Of a stretch of 64,000 bases of DNA, positions 47,842 through 59,059 are shown piece after piece (position 1 is the stretch's first letter; the number at the start of each line of letters is the position of its first letter). Under the pieces are notes generated by a model that was not told the origin of the DNA, made no database searches, and was given only the letters and a program-made list of their open reading frames with translations. The stretch is from contig NZ_BCTC01000028.1 in assembly GCF_001571085.1 (NCBI RefSeq), positions 1-64,000 on the forward strand. The letters are read 5' to 3'. Position numbers and translations under genes: made by a program. The DNA comes from Azohydromonas lata NBRC 102462 (GTDB taxonomy: Bacteria > Pseudomonadota > Gammaproteobacteria > Burkholderiales > Burkholderiaceae_C).

Positions 47842-48606
47842 ATGGACCTGCTTCTTTTCCAGCTCCAGGCGCCGCTGGCGTCCTGGGGGGAGCCGGCGGT
47901 GGGCGAATTCCGCGGCACGGCCGAGTACCCGTCGCTGTCGGCGCTGATAGGCCTGCTGGGCGCAGCGCTGGGCGTGCGGCGCGACGACGAGGCGGCGCAC
48001 GCCGCGCTGCGCGACGGCTACCGCTTCGCCATTGGCCTGCAAAGCGGCGGCGAGCTGCTGCGCGACTACCACACCGTGCAGGTGCCGCCGCGCTCGGCGC
48101 TCAAGCGCCGCCCGCAGGCCACGCGGCGCGACGAGCTGCGCATGCCCAAGACCGAGCTGAGCACCATCCTCTCCACCCGCGATTACCGGCAAGGCGCCGC
48201 CTGCCTGATCGCCGTTCAGGCGCGCGCTGCGGCACCGCACACCCTGCAGGCGCTGGCAGACGCGCTGCGTTGCCCGCGCTGGGTGCTCTACCTGGGCCGC
48301 AAAAGCTGCCCGCCTGCTGCCCCGCTCTGGCCTCAGTTGATGAATGAGCCCACGCTGCCGGAAGCTTTCAAGCGCTATTGCACGACGCTGAATGCACTGC
48401 GCGCCGAGAAAACCGATGAAGGCAAAGAGCCTGTGCTGGAAGAGGCTGCTCCTGTCATCCGCATCGCCTTCGAAGACGGCATGGACCCCACGCTGCAGGC
48501 CGACATCAGCACCGTGCGCAAGGACCGCCTGATCCGCCGCCGCGGCTGGCAGCTCGGTGACCGCACCGAGCACGTGACGTTCATGACACCGGAGAAAGCC
48601 CAATGA
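47842..48606 (+). CDS. cas5e: Cascade subunit Cas5e (CasD)
   Basis: A 254-residue Cas5 of type I-E. It opens LLLFQLQAPLASWGEPAVGE, the classic Cas5 start, followed by YPSLSALIGLLGAALGV and DYHTVQVP. Cas5e holds the 5' handle of the crRNA. The C-terminal RRRGWQLGDRTEHV is also conserved. The gene overlaps cas6e by 4 bp. Confidence 0.95.
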   Translation: MDLLLFQLQAPLASWGEPAVGEFRGTAEYPSLSALIGLLGAALGVRRDDEAAHAALRDGYRFAIGLQSGGELLRDYHTVQVPPRSALKRRPQATRRDELRMPKTELSTILSTRDYRQGAACLIAVQARAAAPHTLQALADALRCPRWVLYLGRKSCPPAAPLWPQLMNEPTLPEAFKRYCTTLNALRAEKTDEGKEPVLEEAAPVIRIAFEDGMDPTLQADISTVRKDRLIRRRGWQLGDRTEHVTFMTPEKAQ

Positions 48607-49307
48607 GCCAGTTCTTCAGCGTGCTCACGCCCGTGCAAGGGCTGGAGCGCGCGGCGGCCCAGGCCTGGGCCGCCGGTCCTTACGCCGAGCACCAATGGCT
48701 GTGGCGGCTGTTCCCGGCACCGCCGGGCACGCCGCGGGACTTTCTCTACCGCCGTCGCGACGTGGACGGCCTGCCGCGCTTCTACCTGCTATCGCAGCGC
48801 CCGCCGCAGGGCCGCCACGAGTCTTGGCACATCGCCACCTCGGCCTACGACCCCGACGTGCGCGAAGGCGACCGCTTTCGTTTCGAGCTGCGGGCCAACC
48901 CGACCATCACGCACAAGGGGCCCAGGCGGTCGCTGCGCCACGACGTGGTGATGGACGTCAAGCGGCGGCTGCTGGCCGAACGGGGCCTGCAGCGCTGGGC
49001 GGACTGGCGGGACGACCCGGCCAAGCCCTCGATGCACACCCTGGTGCAGGAGCACTGCACGGCTTGGCTGCGGCAGCGCCAGGAGGCCAACGGCTTCAAG
49101 CTGGAGGACGGCACGCTGAGCGTTGAAACCTACGAGCAGCACGAGCACAAGAACGGCGCGCTGCGTTTCACGTCGGTGGACTTCAGTGGCGAGCTGGCCG
49201 TGACTGATGCCGCCGCCTTCGGCGCCGTGCTGCGCCGGGGTCTGGGCCATGCCAAGGCCTTCGGCTGCGGGCTGCTGCTGGTGCGCCGCATCGCGGGCAA
49301 CGACTGA
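48603..49307 (+). CDS. cas6e: crRNA endoribonuclease Cas6e (CasE)
   Basis: A 234-residue Cas6e, which cuts pre-crRNA at the base of the repeat hairpin. It has two ferredoxin-like halves. Family segments are PYAEHQWLWRLFP (with the probable catalytic His), RFELRANPTI and the C-terminal Gly-rich loop GLGHAKAFGCGLLLVR. It is coupled to cas5e by overlap and directly abuts cas1. Confidence 0.94.
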   Translation: MSQFFSVLTPVQGLERAAAQAWAAGPYAEHQWLWRLFPAPPGTPRDFLYRRRDVDGLPRFYLLSQRPPQGRHESWHIATSAYDPDVREGDRFRFELRANPTITHKGPRRSLRHDVVMDVKRRLLAERGLQRWADWRDDPAKPSMHTLVQEHCTAWLRQRQEANGFKLEDGTLSVETYEQHEHKNGALRFTSVDFSGELAVTDAAAFGAVLRRGLGHAKAFGCGLLLVRRIAGND

Positions 49308-50514
<1,207 letters not shown>

Positions 50515-50596
50515 CAACTTGATCTACATCAGGCGTTTTTTCGGTAGCTCCGAAGCGGGGCAAAAACACCTTTAAAATCAACGGGTTAGAGATAGA
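50515..50596 (+). promoter_or_regulatory. CRISPR leader of the type I-E array
   Basis: An 82-bp AT-rich leader between cas2 and the first repeat, with T- and A-runs (GTTTTTTCGG, GCAAAAACACC, TTTAAAATC). It should hold the array promoter and the signals for integration of new spacers at the first repeat. Confidence 0.85.
50576..50588 (+). promoter_or_regulatory. IHF site in the leader
   Basis: AATCAACGGGTTA matches the IHF consensus WATCAANNNNTTR exactly and ends 8 bp before the first repeat. In E. coli an IHF site near the leader-repeat junction bends DNA for Cas1-Cas2 integration, so the array is probably able to adapt. Confidence 0.8.
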
Positions 50597-53500
50597 GTAT
50601 TTCCCGCGCGAGCGGGGATAAACCGCGATCCGCTAGAAATAGGCCGAATAATTGCAAGTATTTCCCGCGCGAGCGGGGATAAACCGAAATGTTATTGCGC
50701 ATGGGGTACATTCCGCACGTATTTCCCGCGCGAGCGGGGATAAACCGGTATTGGTCGATCCAATCGGGCCGCTTGAACTGTATTTCCCGCGCGAGCGGGG
50801 ATAAACCGCCGTCGGTGCTGTAGCCAAAGAGCCTGTCGCAGTATTTCCCGCGCGAGCGGGGATAAACCGCCGCTCAGATGATCGAGAAGATGCGCTTCGG
50901 CGTATTTCCCGCGCGAGCGGGGATAAACCGGACCAGGCGGCCACGCTGCGCGCCAGCCGCCCGTATTTCCCGCGCGAGCGGGGATAAACCGACGGCCTTG
51001 ATGACGTAGGGGCCGACCATCCAGTATTTCCCGCGCGAGCGGGGATAAACCGGAACACATCGCCCGCAACCACGAGCACCTGAAGTATTTCCCGCGCGAG
51101 CGGGGATAAACCGCCTGCTACGCGATTCTTCGCACTGCCAAGCTCGTATTTCCCGCGCGAGCGGGGATAAACCGCTAGTCGGCATGATGGAAACGCTCAC
51201 CTTGCAGTATTTCCCGCGCGAGCGGGGATAAACCGGCCGCGTGGCGTCAGCCGGACGACGCCTCCCAGTATTTCCCGCGCGAGCGGGGATAAACCGACCG
51301 TGGAGATTCGCACGCAGGACGATATGGCGTATTTCCCGCGCGAGCGGGGATAAACCGGACAGCGCTTGCAATTGCGCCAGCGTCATACCGTATTTCCCGC
51401 GCGAGCGGGGATAAACCGACAAATAAAGAAAACGCGTCCGGTGCGGAATCGTATTTCCCGCGCGAGCGGGGATAAACCGTTTAATGTTCATTTTCAAGCC
51501 CTTAGTAAATCGTATTTCCCGCGCGAGCGGGGATAAACCGATTTGCCATATAGCCCTGACGTGGCGCTTGATGTATTTCCCGCGCGAGCGGGGATAAACC
51601 GTATTCCCGGCCGATTTCGAACGCATCGGCAGCGTATTTCCCGCGCGAGCGGGGATAAACCTAAATGCAATCCTTTCGTCTGCCGTCAATAAACGTATTT
51701 CCCGCGCGAGCGGGGATAAACCGTGTCGGGCGTACCGAAACATGACGTGTGAATCGTATTTCCCGCGCGAGCGGGGATAAACCGCCTGTCGCTGGCGCAA
51801 TTGCAAGCGCTGTCGGGTATTTCCCGCGCGAGCGGGGATAAACCGAGTCGAGCAGACTGCCAAGAAATCCCGTAATTGTATTTCCCGCGCGAGCGGGGAT
51901 AAACCGCAATCGTGAATCAGGCTGCCGGTCGCGACATTGTATTTCCCGCGCGAGCGGGGATAAACCGACGCTGCGTGAGACTTTGATCATGTCGCGTTCG
52001 TATTTCCCGCGCGAGCGGGGATAAACCGCCGACTTACTGGGACGGGATTGATCTCGTAGCGTATTTCCCGCGCGAGCGGGGATAAACCCACAAGTGCGGC
52101 TTCGTTGGGGGCGCTGGATTCGTATTTCCCGCGCGAGCGGGGATAAACCGCTTGTGCAGCGTCTCAACCTTGAGTGGGAACGGTATTTCCCGCGCGAGCG
52201 GGGATAAACCCGTGTTGCACACCGTGCGCCTCCAAAAGCTGGGCGTATTTCCCGCGCGAGCGGGGATAAACCCCGATCAATCCAGGGCCCCCAAGGGGGC
52301 CTGACGTATTTCCCGCGCGAGCGGGGATAAACCGGGCGACGAGGTGCGTGATGGCCTGACGTCGCTGTATTTCCCGCGCGAGCGGGGATAAACCGGAAGA
52401 GGCGGTTTCGCGGGTCGACAGACAGACGTATTTCCCGCGCGAGCGGGGATAAACCGCTCGCGCACATGATCTACCCGCGCGACGACGGCGTATTTCCCGC
52501 GCGAGCGGGGATAAACCGTTGTGAATGCCGCTGCCCGTGAAGCCGGTCATGTATTTCCCGCGCGAGCGGGGATAAACCGCGCAGGCCTGCCAGCAGCGCC
52601 TCAGTGCAGCCGTATTTCCCGCGCGAGCGGGGATAAACCGGTGAGCAGGCGCTGCTGCAGCACGAGTACACGGTATTTCCCGCGCGAGCGGGGATAAACC
52701 GGACGGATGCCATGGACAACCAACCCCGTGAAGGTATTTCCCGCGCGAGCGGGGATAAACCGCTCGACAACGGCGGTACCGTTTTCCGTCCCGGGTATTT
52801 CCCGCGCGAGCGGGGATAAACCGTGTGCGAGCCGTTTTAAAAATGGCTTAGGGCTGGTATTTCCCGCGCGAGCGGGGATAAACCGGATTGGAGTCGGCCA
52901 CGACAACATCAGACCCCGGTATTTCCCGCGCGAGCGGGGATAAACCGAGGAACCGGATTTTCACGAAGAACACGCCGACGTATTTCCCGCGCGAGCGGGG
53001 ATAAACCGCAGGAGCTGTCGTCGGGCATGACGACCAGCACGTATTTCCCGCGCGAGCGGGGATAAACCGGAACTGGAGCGGCAGGTTGAGGCGCAGCGAG
53101 AGTATTTCCCGCGCGAGCGGGGATAAACCGAGTACCGGCGCGGTGCCGGCGGGCGGTGGGGCGTATTTCCCGCGCGAGCGGGGATAAACCGGAGCACTGA
53201 CTCATGTCATCCAAATCTGTTGAGTATTTCCCGCGCGAGCGGGGATAAACCGCCCAGCATCTTGGTCAGCGCGTCTTCCAGGCCGTATTTCCCGCGCGAG
53301 CGGGGATAAACCGCGACTCATGGCTGCCCTGCTCGCGGAGCTGCAGTATTTCCCGCGCGAGCGGGGATAAACCGCGTATTTCGAAACTGTCCAAAATCCC
53401 CGCGACGTATTTCCCGCGCGAGCGGGGATAAACCGTTGGGCGGTGGGGGTGGTCATGGGAGTGGGATGTATTTCCCGCGCGAGCGGGGATAAACCGGCAT

Positions 53501-55260
53501 GCCCGGAATGCGGATGAAAATCCAATAAGTATTTCCCGCGCGAGCGGGGATAAACCGGTGGACGATGCGGACCCGCTGGCCTCGTTGGAGTATTTCCCGC
53601 GCGAGCGGGGATAAACCGTCATAGGACGGTTGCCGCACCCGACAAACACGGTATTTCCCGCGCGAGCGGGGATAAACCGTACACGCACGGGTGGCACATG
53701 GACGCCATCTCGTATTTCCCGCGCGAGCGGGGATAAACCGCAGCTCTGCGGACTACGCGGCGGCGTGGTCTTGTATTTCCCGCGCGAGCGGGGATAAACC
53801 GGGCAGGCATGACGCTCGAAGAATCATTTTCGGCGTATTTCCCGCGCGAGCGGGGATAAACCGCACCAAGTCCCTGAAGAACATTCGTTAGTGCAGTATT
53901 TCCCGCGCGAGCGGGGATAAACCGGCGCCCGGCTCACGCCCTGGTTCGACCCAGCGGTATTTCCCGCGCGAGCGGGGATAAACCGGCTTACGAGTACGGA
54001 CGAATGGTCGTCAACAAGTATTTCCCGCGCGAGCGGGGATAAACCGTCGGCCGCCAGGCCGTACAGGTGCGCTGAGGAGTATTTCCCGCGCGAGCGGGGA
54101 TAAACCGCGGTAAAGACTGCTGTTTTTGTAGGCAACCAGTATTTCCCGCGCGAGCGGGGATAAACCGGCCATCCTCGGTGGCGTGGGCGAGGTTGCTGCG
54201 TATTTCCCGCGCGAGCGGGGATAAACCGCTCAACGGCCTGGCATCAGGCTCTGTGGCTGCGTATTTCCCGCGCGAGCGGGGATAAACCGAGGTGTGAATG
54301 GTGCGGTAGGTCATACGTCTTTGTATTTCCCGCGCGAGCGGGGATAAACCACGCATCCAGTAAGCCAACTGCTCCGTGAGCACGTATTTCCCGCGCGAGC
54401 GGGGATAAACCGGCAAAGAAGCCGCGCAAGCCTCGTACTTGATGGTATTTCCCGCGCGAGCGGGGATAAACCGTTCGCGTCATTGCTGAAGAATTAGCCC
54501 GCGCCGTATTTCCCGCGCGAGCGGGGATAAACCGGCAGACATTACCCGCGCCGGGGCGGCGCAGAAGTATTTCCCGCGCGAGCGGGGATAAACCGTCTGG
54601 TGTGTACCGGGTGTTATCGGCGAGCTTGTATTTCCCGCGCGAGCGGGGATAAACCGGCGCTCGTCAGGCATTGCCGTGCTCCTCAGGCGTATTTCCCGCG
54701 CGAGCGGGGATAAACCTCACAGCGACAGTGGACAACCCGCTGCGCCGCGGTATTTCCCGCGCGAGCGGGGATAAACCGTCCGAGGTGGAGTGCATGCCGC
54801 CGCTGCTGCGGTATTTCCCGCGCGAGCGGGGATAAACCGGTGTTTCCACCACCGATTTGGAATGACAGCCCGTATTTCCCGCGCGAGCGGGGATAAACCG
54901 CCCTGCATGGGGCCCACGTCGCCGGTCTTGAGGTATTTCCCGCGCGAGCGGGGATAAACCGTGGTTGCCGACGCATGGAAGGACGCGCACGACGTATTTC
55001 CCGCGCGAGCGGGGATAAGCCGAACGCCAGGCGGTCCAACTCCAGCAGCACGCAGCATTTCCCGCGCGAACGGGAATAAACCGGGTCAGCATTACTTGGC
55101 GCAGGATTCGTGCCGGCATTTCCCACGCGAGTGGGGATAAACCGCTGTGGCAGCTTTCATATCAACTGGCGGCAATGCATTTCCCGCGCGAACGGGGATA
55201 AACCTTGCACCGGCACATCCAGGTCCACGGCCACGGCTACGGCGTATTTCCCGCGCGAGC

Positions 55261-55540
55261 GTACTGCTGTCCGGGGAAAACGTAACGATTGCCGAACAGG
55301 GCTGTAGGCCGAAGAAAAACCGCCGTCATCCCGGCGAAGGCCGGGATTCACGCGCATCAAGGTGCTGGCGTGAAACCTGTTGGCACGCCGCGGTGCACAA
55401 CGGGGCGATATCTCGGTACTCGTGGATTCCGGCCTTCGCCGGAATGACGACTCTTTTTCTTGCAGCCCGCACCCGTAGCACTCGTAGTGCTTGATTGAGC
55501 AGGGTGCCGGTCATCGTTCGTTTTCCCCGGACAGCGGTGC
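55261..55540. mobile_element. 280-bp MITE-like element inserted in a CRISPR repeat
   Basis: The element has terminal inverted repeats of about 22 bp that share CTGTCCGGGGAAAACG, with two mismatches over the full length. It is flanked by an 8-bp duplication, GCGCGAGC (55253-55260) and GCGCAAGC (55541-55548), one base having diverged. Removing the element and one copy restores a CRISPR repeat. It has no transposase ORF and is therefore non-autonomous. Inside it, two inverted copies of a palindromic repeat (55330-55345 and 55427-55444) form a larger hairpin. I cannot assign the IS family. Confidence 0.78.
55330..55444. repeat. Inverted pair of REP-like palindromes inside the element
   Basis: CCCGGC-GAAG-GCCGGG (55330-55345) with flanks GTCAT and ATTCA, and TTCCGGC-CTTC-GCCGGAA (55427-55444) with flanks GGA and TGACG. 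The two are related in opposite orientation and match the general GTCAT(n)CCG...CGG(n)AT(T/C)CA pattern that is dispersed in many proteobacterial genomes. Confidence 0.7.
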
Positions 55541-55745
55541 GCGCAAGCGGGAATAAACCGTAGAACTCGGGCCTGTCCGTCGAGAAGTGCGTGTATTTCC
55601 CGCGCGAGCGGGGACAAGTCGGGCTGCGCCACCGCTGCCACCACGCTCAGAAATATTTCTCACGCAAGTGCTCTGCTGCCCGGGCAACGCCTGGGGTTTC
55701 CGCACCCCAAAGGCCACAGTTATCGGGGCTCTGGATCAGTATTGG

Positions 55746-55773
55746 TGGATGCCCGCTTTCGCGGGCATGACGG
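55746..55773. repeat. REP-like palindromic repeat downstream of the I-E array
   Basis: TGGATGCCCGC-TTTC-GCGGGCATGACGGG, a near-perfect hairpin of the same family as the copy at 60144-60174. It lies in a 269-bp gap between the array end and the enoyl-CoA hydratase gene, where no gene is seen. Confidence 0.75.
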
Positions 55774-55942
55774 GTCAGGGGGTGGTTAAGGATTGGCTGA
55801 CGAGATGCGTCAAATCACCGCAAGCCAAAATACCCTGATGCCTGGACATGAAACATTCAGGCGCTTATACAGCCCAGCAGCCTGAATTTCCCTGGCACAA
55901 GCTCACAACGGGCTTTCCACGCAGGCCAGCAACCGCGCCGTC

Positions 55943-56773
55943 TTATCGCCCTCTGAACACCGCTGCCCGCTTCTCCTGCCAGGCCCGCACGCCCTCGCGC
56001 AAATCCTCCGAGGCGTTGACGTGGGCGATGTCGGCGGCCAGGGCCGCTTCGTCCAGCGCGCCACGGCCCATGGCGTTTAGGTGGCGCTTCATGCCCAGTA
56101 GAGCCAGCGGCGCCATGCCGGCCAGGCGGTCGCACCAGGCCTGGCCCACTTCGGCCAGGGCCTGCGGCTCCACCATGCGGTCCAGGTAGCCCAGGGACAG
56201 CATCTGCGACGCCTCGAACTTCTCCGCCGCCAGCAGGATGCGCCGCGCCATCGGCAGCCCCAGCCGCGCCACGTAGCGCTCCATGCCGCCCCGGTAGAAC
56301 AGCAGCCCAAGCTGCGCCGCGGGCACGAACATCTCCGCGGCCGTGGTGCCGATGCGGAAGTCGCAGGCCAGCGCCAAATCCGTGGCGCCGCCGTACAGGC
56401 CGCCGTTGATCACCGCCACCGTCACCGGGCGCGCGGCCTCCAGCGCCGCGGCCAGGGCCTCGAAACTCTCGGCGGCGTTGGTGATGTGCTCGCCCGCGTC
56501 GCCCAGGTTGAAACCGCTGCAGAAGTGCCGGCCCAGCCCCTGCAGCCGCAGCACCAGCACTTCGGGACGGGCGTTCACCTCGGCCAGGTGCGCCTGCAAC
56601 ACCTCCAGGTCCGACAGCTCCAGCCGGTTGGCCACCGCCGGGCGGCGCAGCGTGATGGTGGCCACCGCGCCCTCGACATACAGCGCTGGCGGCAGCGCGA
56701 CGGGGCCGCCTTCGGCTGCGGGATGGTCGGCGGAGAAAGATGCGGGCGGGGAGGAAGGCTCGTGCGTGCTCAT
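55943..56773 (-). CDS. Enoyl-CoA hydratase/isomerase (crotonase) family protein
   Basis: A 276-residue crotonase-fold protein with a disordered N-terminus of about 30 residues. The oxyanion-hole segments are GLGRHFCSGFNLGD and VINGGLYGGATDLALACDFRIG, and a helical C-terminus follows. The usual catalytic Glu pair is not clearly present, so the exact reaction (hydratase, isomerase or other) is open. I chose the ATG at 56773, because the longer frame upstream reads through unlikely sequence. It has no adjacent fatty-acid or polyketide genes. Confidence 0.8.
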   Translation of the reverse strand: MSTHEPSSPPASFSADHPAAEGGPVALPPALYVEGAVATITLRRPAVANRLELSDLEVLQAHLAEVNARPEVLVLRLQGLGRHFCSGFNLGDAGEHITNAAESFEALAAALEAARPVTVAVINGGLYGGATDLALACDFRIGTTAAEMFVPAAQLGLLFYRGGMERYVARLGLPMARRILLAAEKFEASQMLSLGYLDRMVEPQALAEVGQAWCDRLAGMAPLALLGMKRHLNAMGRGALDEAALAADIAHVNASEDLREGVRAWQEKRAAVFRGR

Positions 56774-56952
56774 GCTCGGTGCGGGCTGCGGCTCAGTGGT
56801 AGCGCCCGCAACGGCTTGGGAGGCGCGTCCTGCGCTTGGGCCGCCGAGGGCAGTTGTGATGATACGCACCGGCGTTGGCGGGGAGCTGATGTTGGTGCTA
56901 TGCGACCCCAGCCGCCTCGCACGCCTTGCGCGCGCGCCATTCCCAGCCGCGC

Positions 56953-58512
56953 TTACGCGGCGCCCGCGTTGAGCCTGAACGAGCCCACCACGCCCAGCAG
57001 CTGTGCGGCCTGCTGGTTGAGGCTGTCGGCGGACGCGGCGCTTTCTTCCACCAGCGCGGCGTTCTGTTGCGTCACGTGGTCCAGTTGCGCAATGGCCTCG
57101 CTGACCTGGCTGATGCCCTGGCCCTGCTCGTTGCTGGCGGAGCTGATCTCGTTGATCAGGTCGCTCACGCGCTTCACCTGCGTCACGAGGTCGCTCATGC
57201 TGCGCCCGGCATCGCCCACCAGGCGCGAGCCGGCCTCCACCTTCTCCACGCTCTGGCCAATGAGGGTCTTGATCTCCTTGGCCGCCTCCGCGCTGCGCTG
57301 CGCCAGGCTGCGCACCTCGCCCGCGACCACCGCAAAGCCCCGGCCCTGCTCGCCCGCGCGCGCGGCTTCCACCGCGGCATTGAGCGCCAGGATGTTGGTC
57401 TGGAAGGCGATGCCGTCAATCGTCCCGATGATGTCGGCAATGCGGCGCGAGCCGGTGCTGATCTCTTCCATGGTCGCCACCACGCGGCCCATCACCTCGC
57501 CGCCCTGCTCCGCGGCCTGGCTGGCACTGCCGGCCAGTTGCGTGGCCATGTTGGCGGTGTCGGCGTTTTGCTTCACCGTGGAGGTGAGCTGCTCCATGGC
57601 CGCCGCCGTTTCCTGCAGGTTGCTGGCCTGCTGCTCGGTACGCTGGCTCAGGTCGGCGTTACCGCTGGAGATCTGCGCGCTGCCCGTGGCGATGGACTCG
57701 CTGCCGTGGCGCACCTGCGTGACGATGCGCGTGAGGCTTTCGTTCATGTCGCGCAGCGCGCCCAGCAGCTCGCCGGTCTCGTCCCCGCGCTGAACGTCTA
57801 TGCGCGCGGTCAGGTCGCCCGCGGCCACGGTGCGCGCCACCTGCACGGCCTGGTGCAGCGGCGCGGTGATGGAGCGCGTGAGCCCCCACGCCAGCCCCAT
57901 GCCCACCAGCAGCGCCACGGCGCCCACTGCCAGCATCAGCATGCGCGAGGCGGCGATGCTGTCGGACAGGCCGTTGGCGCTGTCCTTCACCAGCGCCTGC
58001 TGCCGCACATGCAGCGCCTCCACGTGCTCCTGCAGCACGTCGATGGCGGGCAGCGTTTCGTCCATCAGCAGCCGGTTGGCCTCGTCGCGCCGGCCCGCGG
58101 CCAGCAGCTCCGACACCTTGCCGAACGAGCCCACGTAGGCCACGCGCGCCTCCTTGACCTTGCCGACGAGCGCCTTGCCCTCGGGCAAGTAGGCCAGCCG
58201 CTCCAGCGTCTCCAGCGACTCCGTCACCTTCTTCTTGTTGAAGGCGATCATCTGGCGGATCTTGTCGGCGTGCGCCTCGTCGCGCGCGAAGAACAGCTCC
58301 ATGGTGCGCCGGGCATTGGCGCGGGTGTAGGTGTTGAGCGTGGCGGTGGCATCGGCCGTGACCATGTCCACCTCCACGGTGCGGCGCGCGGCGGCATCGG
58401 CTTGGTTGAGGCTGAGCACGGCCGTGCCCACGGCCACCAGCAGCAGGGCCAGGACAACGGCAAATCCGAGCCCCAGCCGCGTGCCGAGGCGAAGCTTGTT
58501 CAGGAAGTTCAT
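56953..58512 (-). CDS. Methyl-accepting chemotaxis protein (4HB sensor)
   Basis: A 519-residue chemoreceptor. TM1 is at about residues 15-34. A periplasmic four-helix-bundle domain follows, rich in Ala, Glu and Arg, then TM2 at about 190-210 (MLMLAVGAVALLVGMGLAWG) and a HAMP domain. The signalling domain has the conserved hairpin tip IDGIAFQTNILALNAAVEAA. The C-terminus lacks the NWETF pentapeptide for CheR. The ligand is unknown. The gene stands alone, without che genes nearby. Confidence 0.93.
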   Translation of the reverse strand: MNFLNKLRLGTRLGLGFAVVLALLLVAVGTAVLSLNQADAAARRTVEVDMVTADATATLNTYTRANARRTMELFFARDEAHADKIRQMIAFNKKKVTESLETLERLAYLPEGKALVGKVKEARVAYVGSFGKVSELLAAGRRDEANRLLMDETLPAIDVLQEHVEALHVRQQALVKDSANGLSDSIAASRMLMLAVGAVALLVGMGLAWGLTRSITAPLHQAVQVARTVAAGDLTARIDVQRGDETGELLGALRDMNESLTRIVTQVRHGSESIATGSAQISSGNADLSQRTEQQASNLQETAAAMEQLTSTVKQNADTANMATQLAGSASQAAEQGGEVMGRVVATMEEISTGSRRIADIIGTIDGIAFQTNILALNAAVEAARAGEQGRGFAVVAGEVRSLAQRSAEAAKEIKTLIGQSVEKVEAGSRLVGDAGRSMSDLVTQVKRVSDLINEISSASNEQGQGISQVSEAIAQLDHVTQQNAALVEESAASADSLNQQAAQLLGVVGSFRLNAGAA

Positions 58513-59059
58513 GGAGGGAATCGAGGAGCCGACGCAGCTGGCCGCCGGCGGCTAGGCGCCGGGCAGCACAAAACCGTCAGCGGTCAAAAGAAGGCGGAGT
58601 GCGCCTGACCATCGGGTTAACCCAGGGGCAATTGAGCCGCCGACACAACTTAGATACAAACTCAGCATGCATACCGTGTGGGAATTCACGCAGACCGCGC
58701 CCCTGTGAGACGCGCAGACAGCGCCGCGGGTGCTTGCCCACCGTGCGCCGCCGCCAGTTCCGCGGGCACGGCCTCGTGCCAGGAAGTCGGATACCCGGCG
58801 CACCAGCCGGTTGCCGTGGATCTCGCGGTGCACGGCCATACGGCTCGCACCTGCCAGAAGCACTTGCCCCCCTGCCGTCAACGCCGCTGGACGCCGCGCT
58901 GACGGAAACCGTGAAATCCGCCGCATTGGCGGGCGGCACGTTGCCGGCTGTGGCGCACCGCACGATTTGAGTCAGCGTGGCGTAACGCGGCGCCGCGGAG
59001 ACTGTTGCTTCTTTGCGCAACACGGGACGCCGGCAACACGGGCGTCCGCCTTGAACGTC
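58513..59059. other. Intergenic region between chemoreceptor and thioesterase genes
   Basis: A 547-bp divergent region with no supported gene; the open frames in it lack family features. A 10-bp palindrome GGGTTAACCC lies at 58614-58623, about 100 bp upstream of the chemoreceptor start, and could be an operator. I do not see a convincing promoter or RNA gene. Confidence 0.4.

Larger units (their letters stand above)
50597..55670 (+). CRISPR. Type I-E CRISPR array, about 79 repeat units
   Basis: Repeats of 29 bp begin GTATTTCCC, have the stem CCCGC-GCGA-GCGGG and end GATAAACCG. The spacing is 61 bp, with mostly 32-nt and occasionally 31- or 33-nt spacers. I count 77 starts from 50597 to 55244, then one at 55593 and a truncated one at 55653. 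Repeats are near-identical until about 54990. The last six or so carry substitutions, one late spacer is 38 nt (55206-55243), and the repeat at 55244 is split by a 280-bp element. This is the normal pattern of leader-distal decay. The orientation relative to cas2 is the same as in E. coli, so crRNAs come from the plus strand. Confidence 0.98.

Noticed and set aside
50633-55119. Long minus-strand reading frames with repeated RFIPARAGNT / VYPRSRGKY / GLSPLAREI peptides
   Set aside because: They are translations of the CRISPR repeats in three frames and have no start signals or independent coding character.
58577-59023. Small reading frames in the gap between chemoreceptor and thioesterase
   Set aside because: They overlap on both strands, lack ribosome sites and show no family features.
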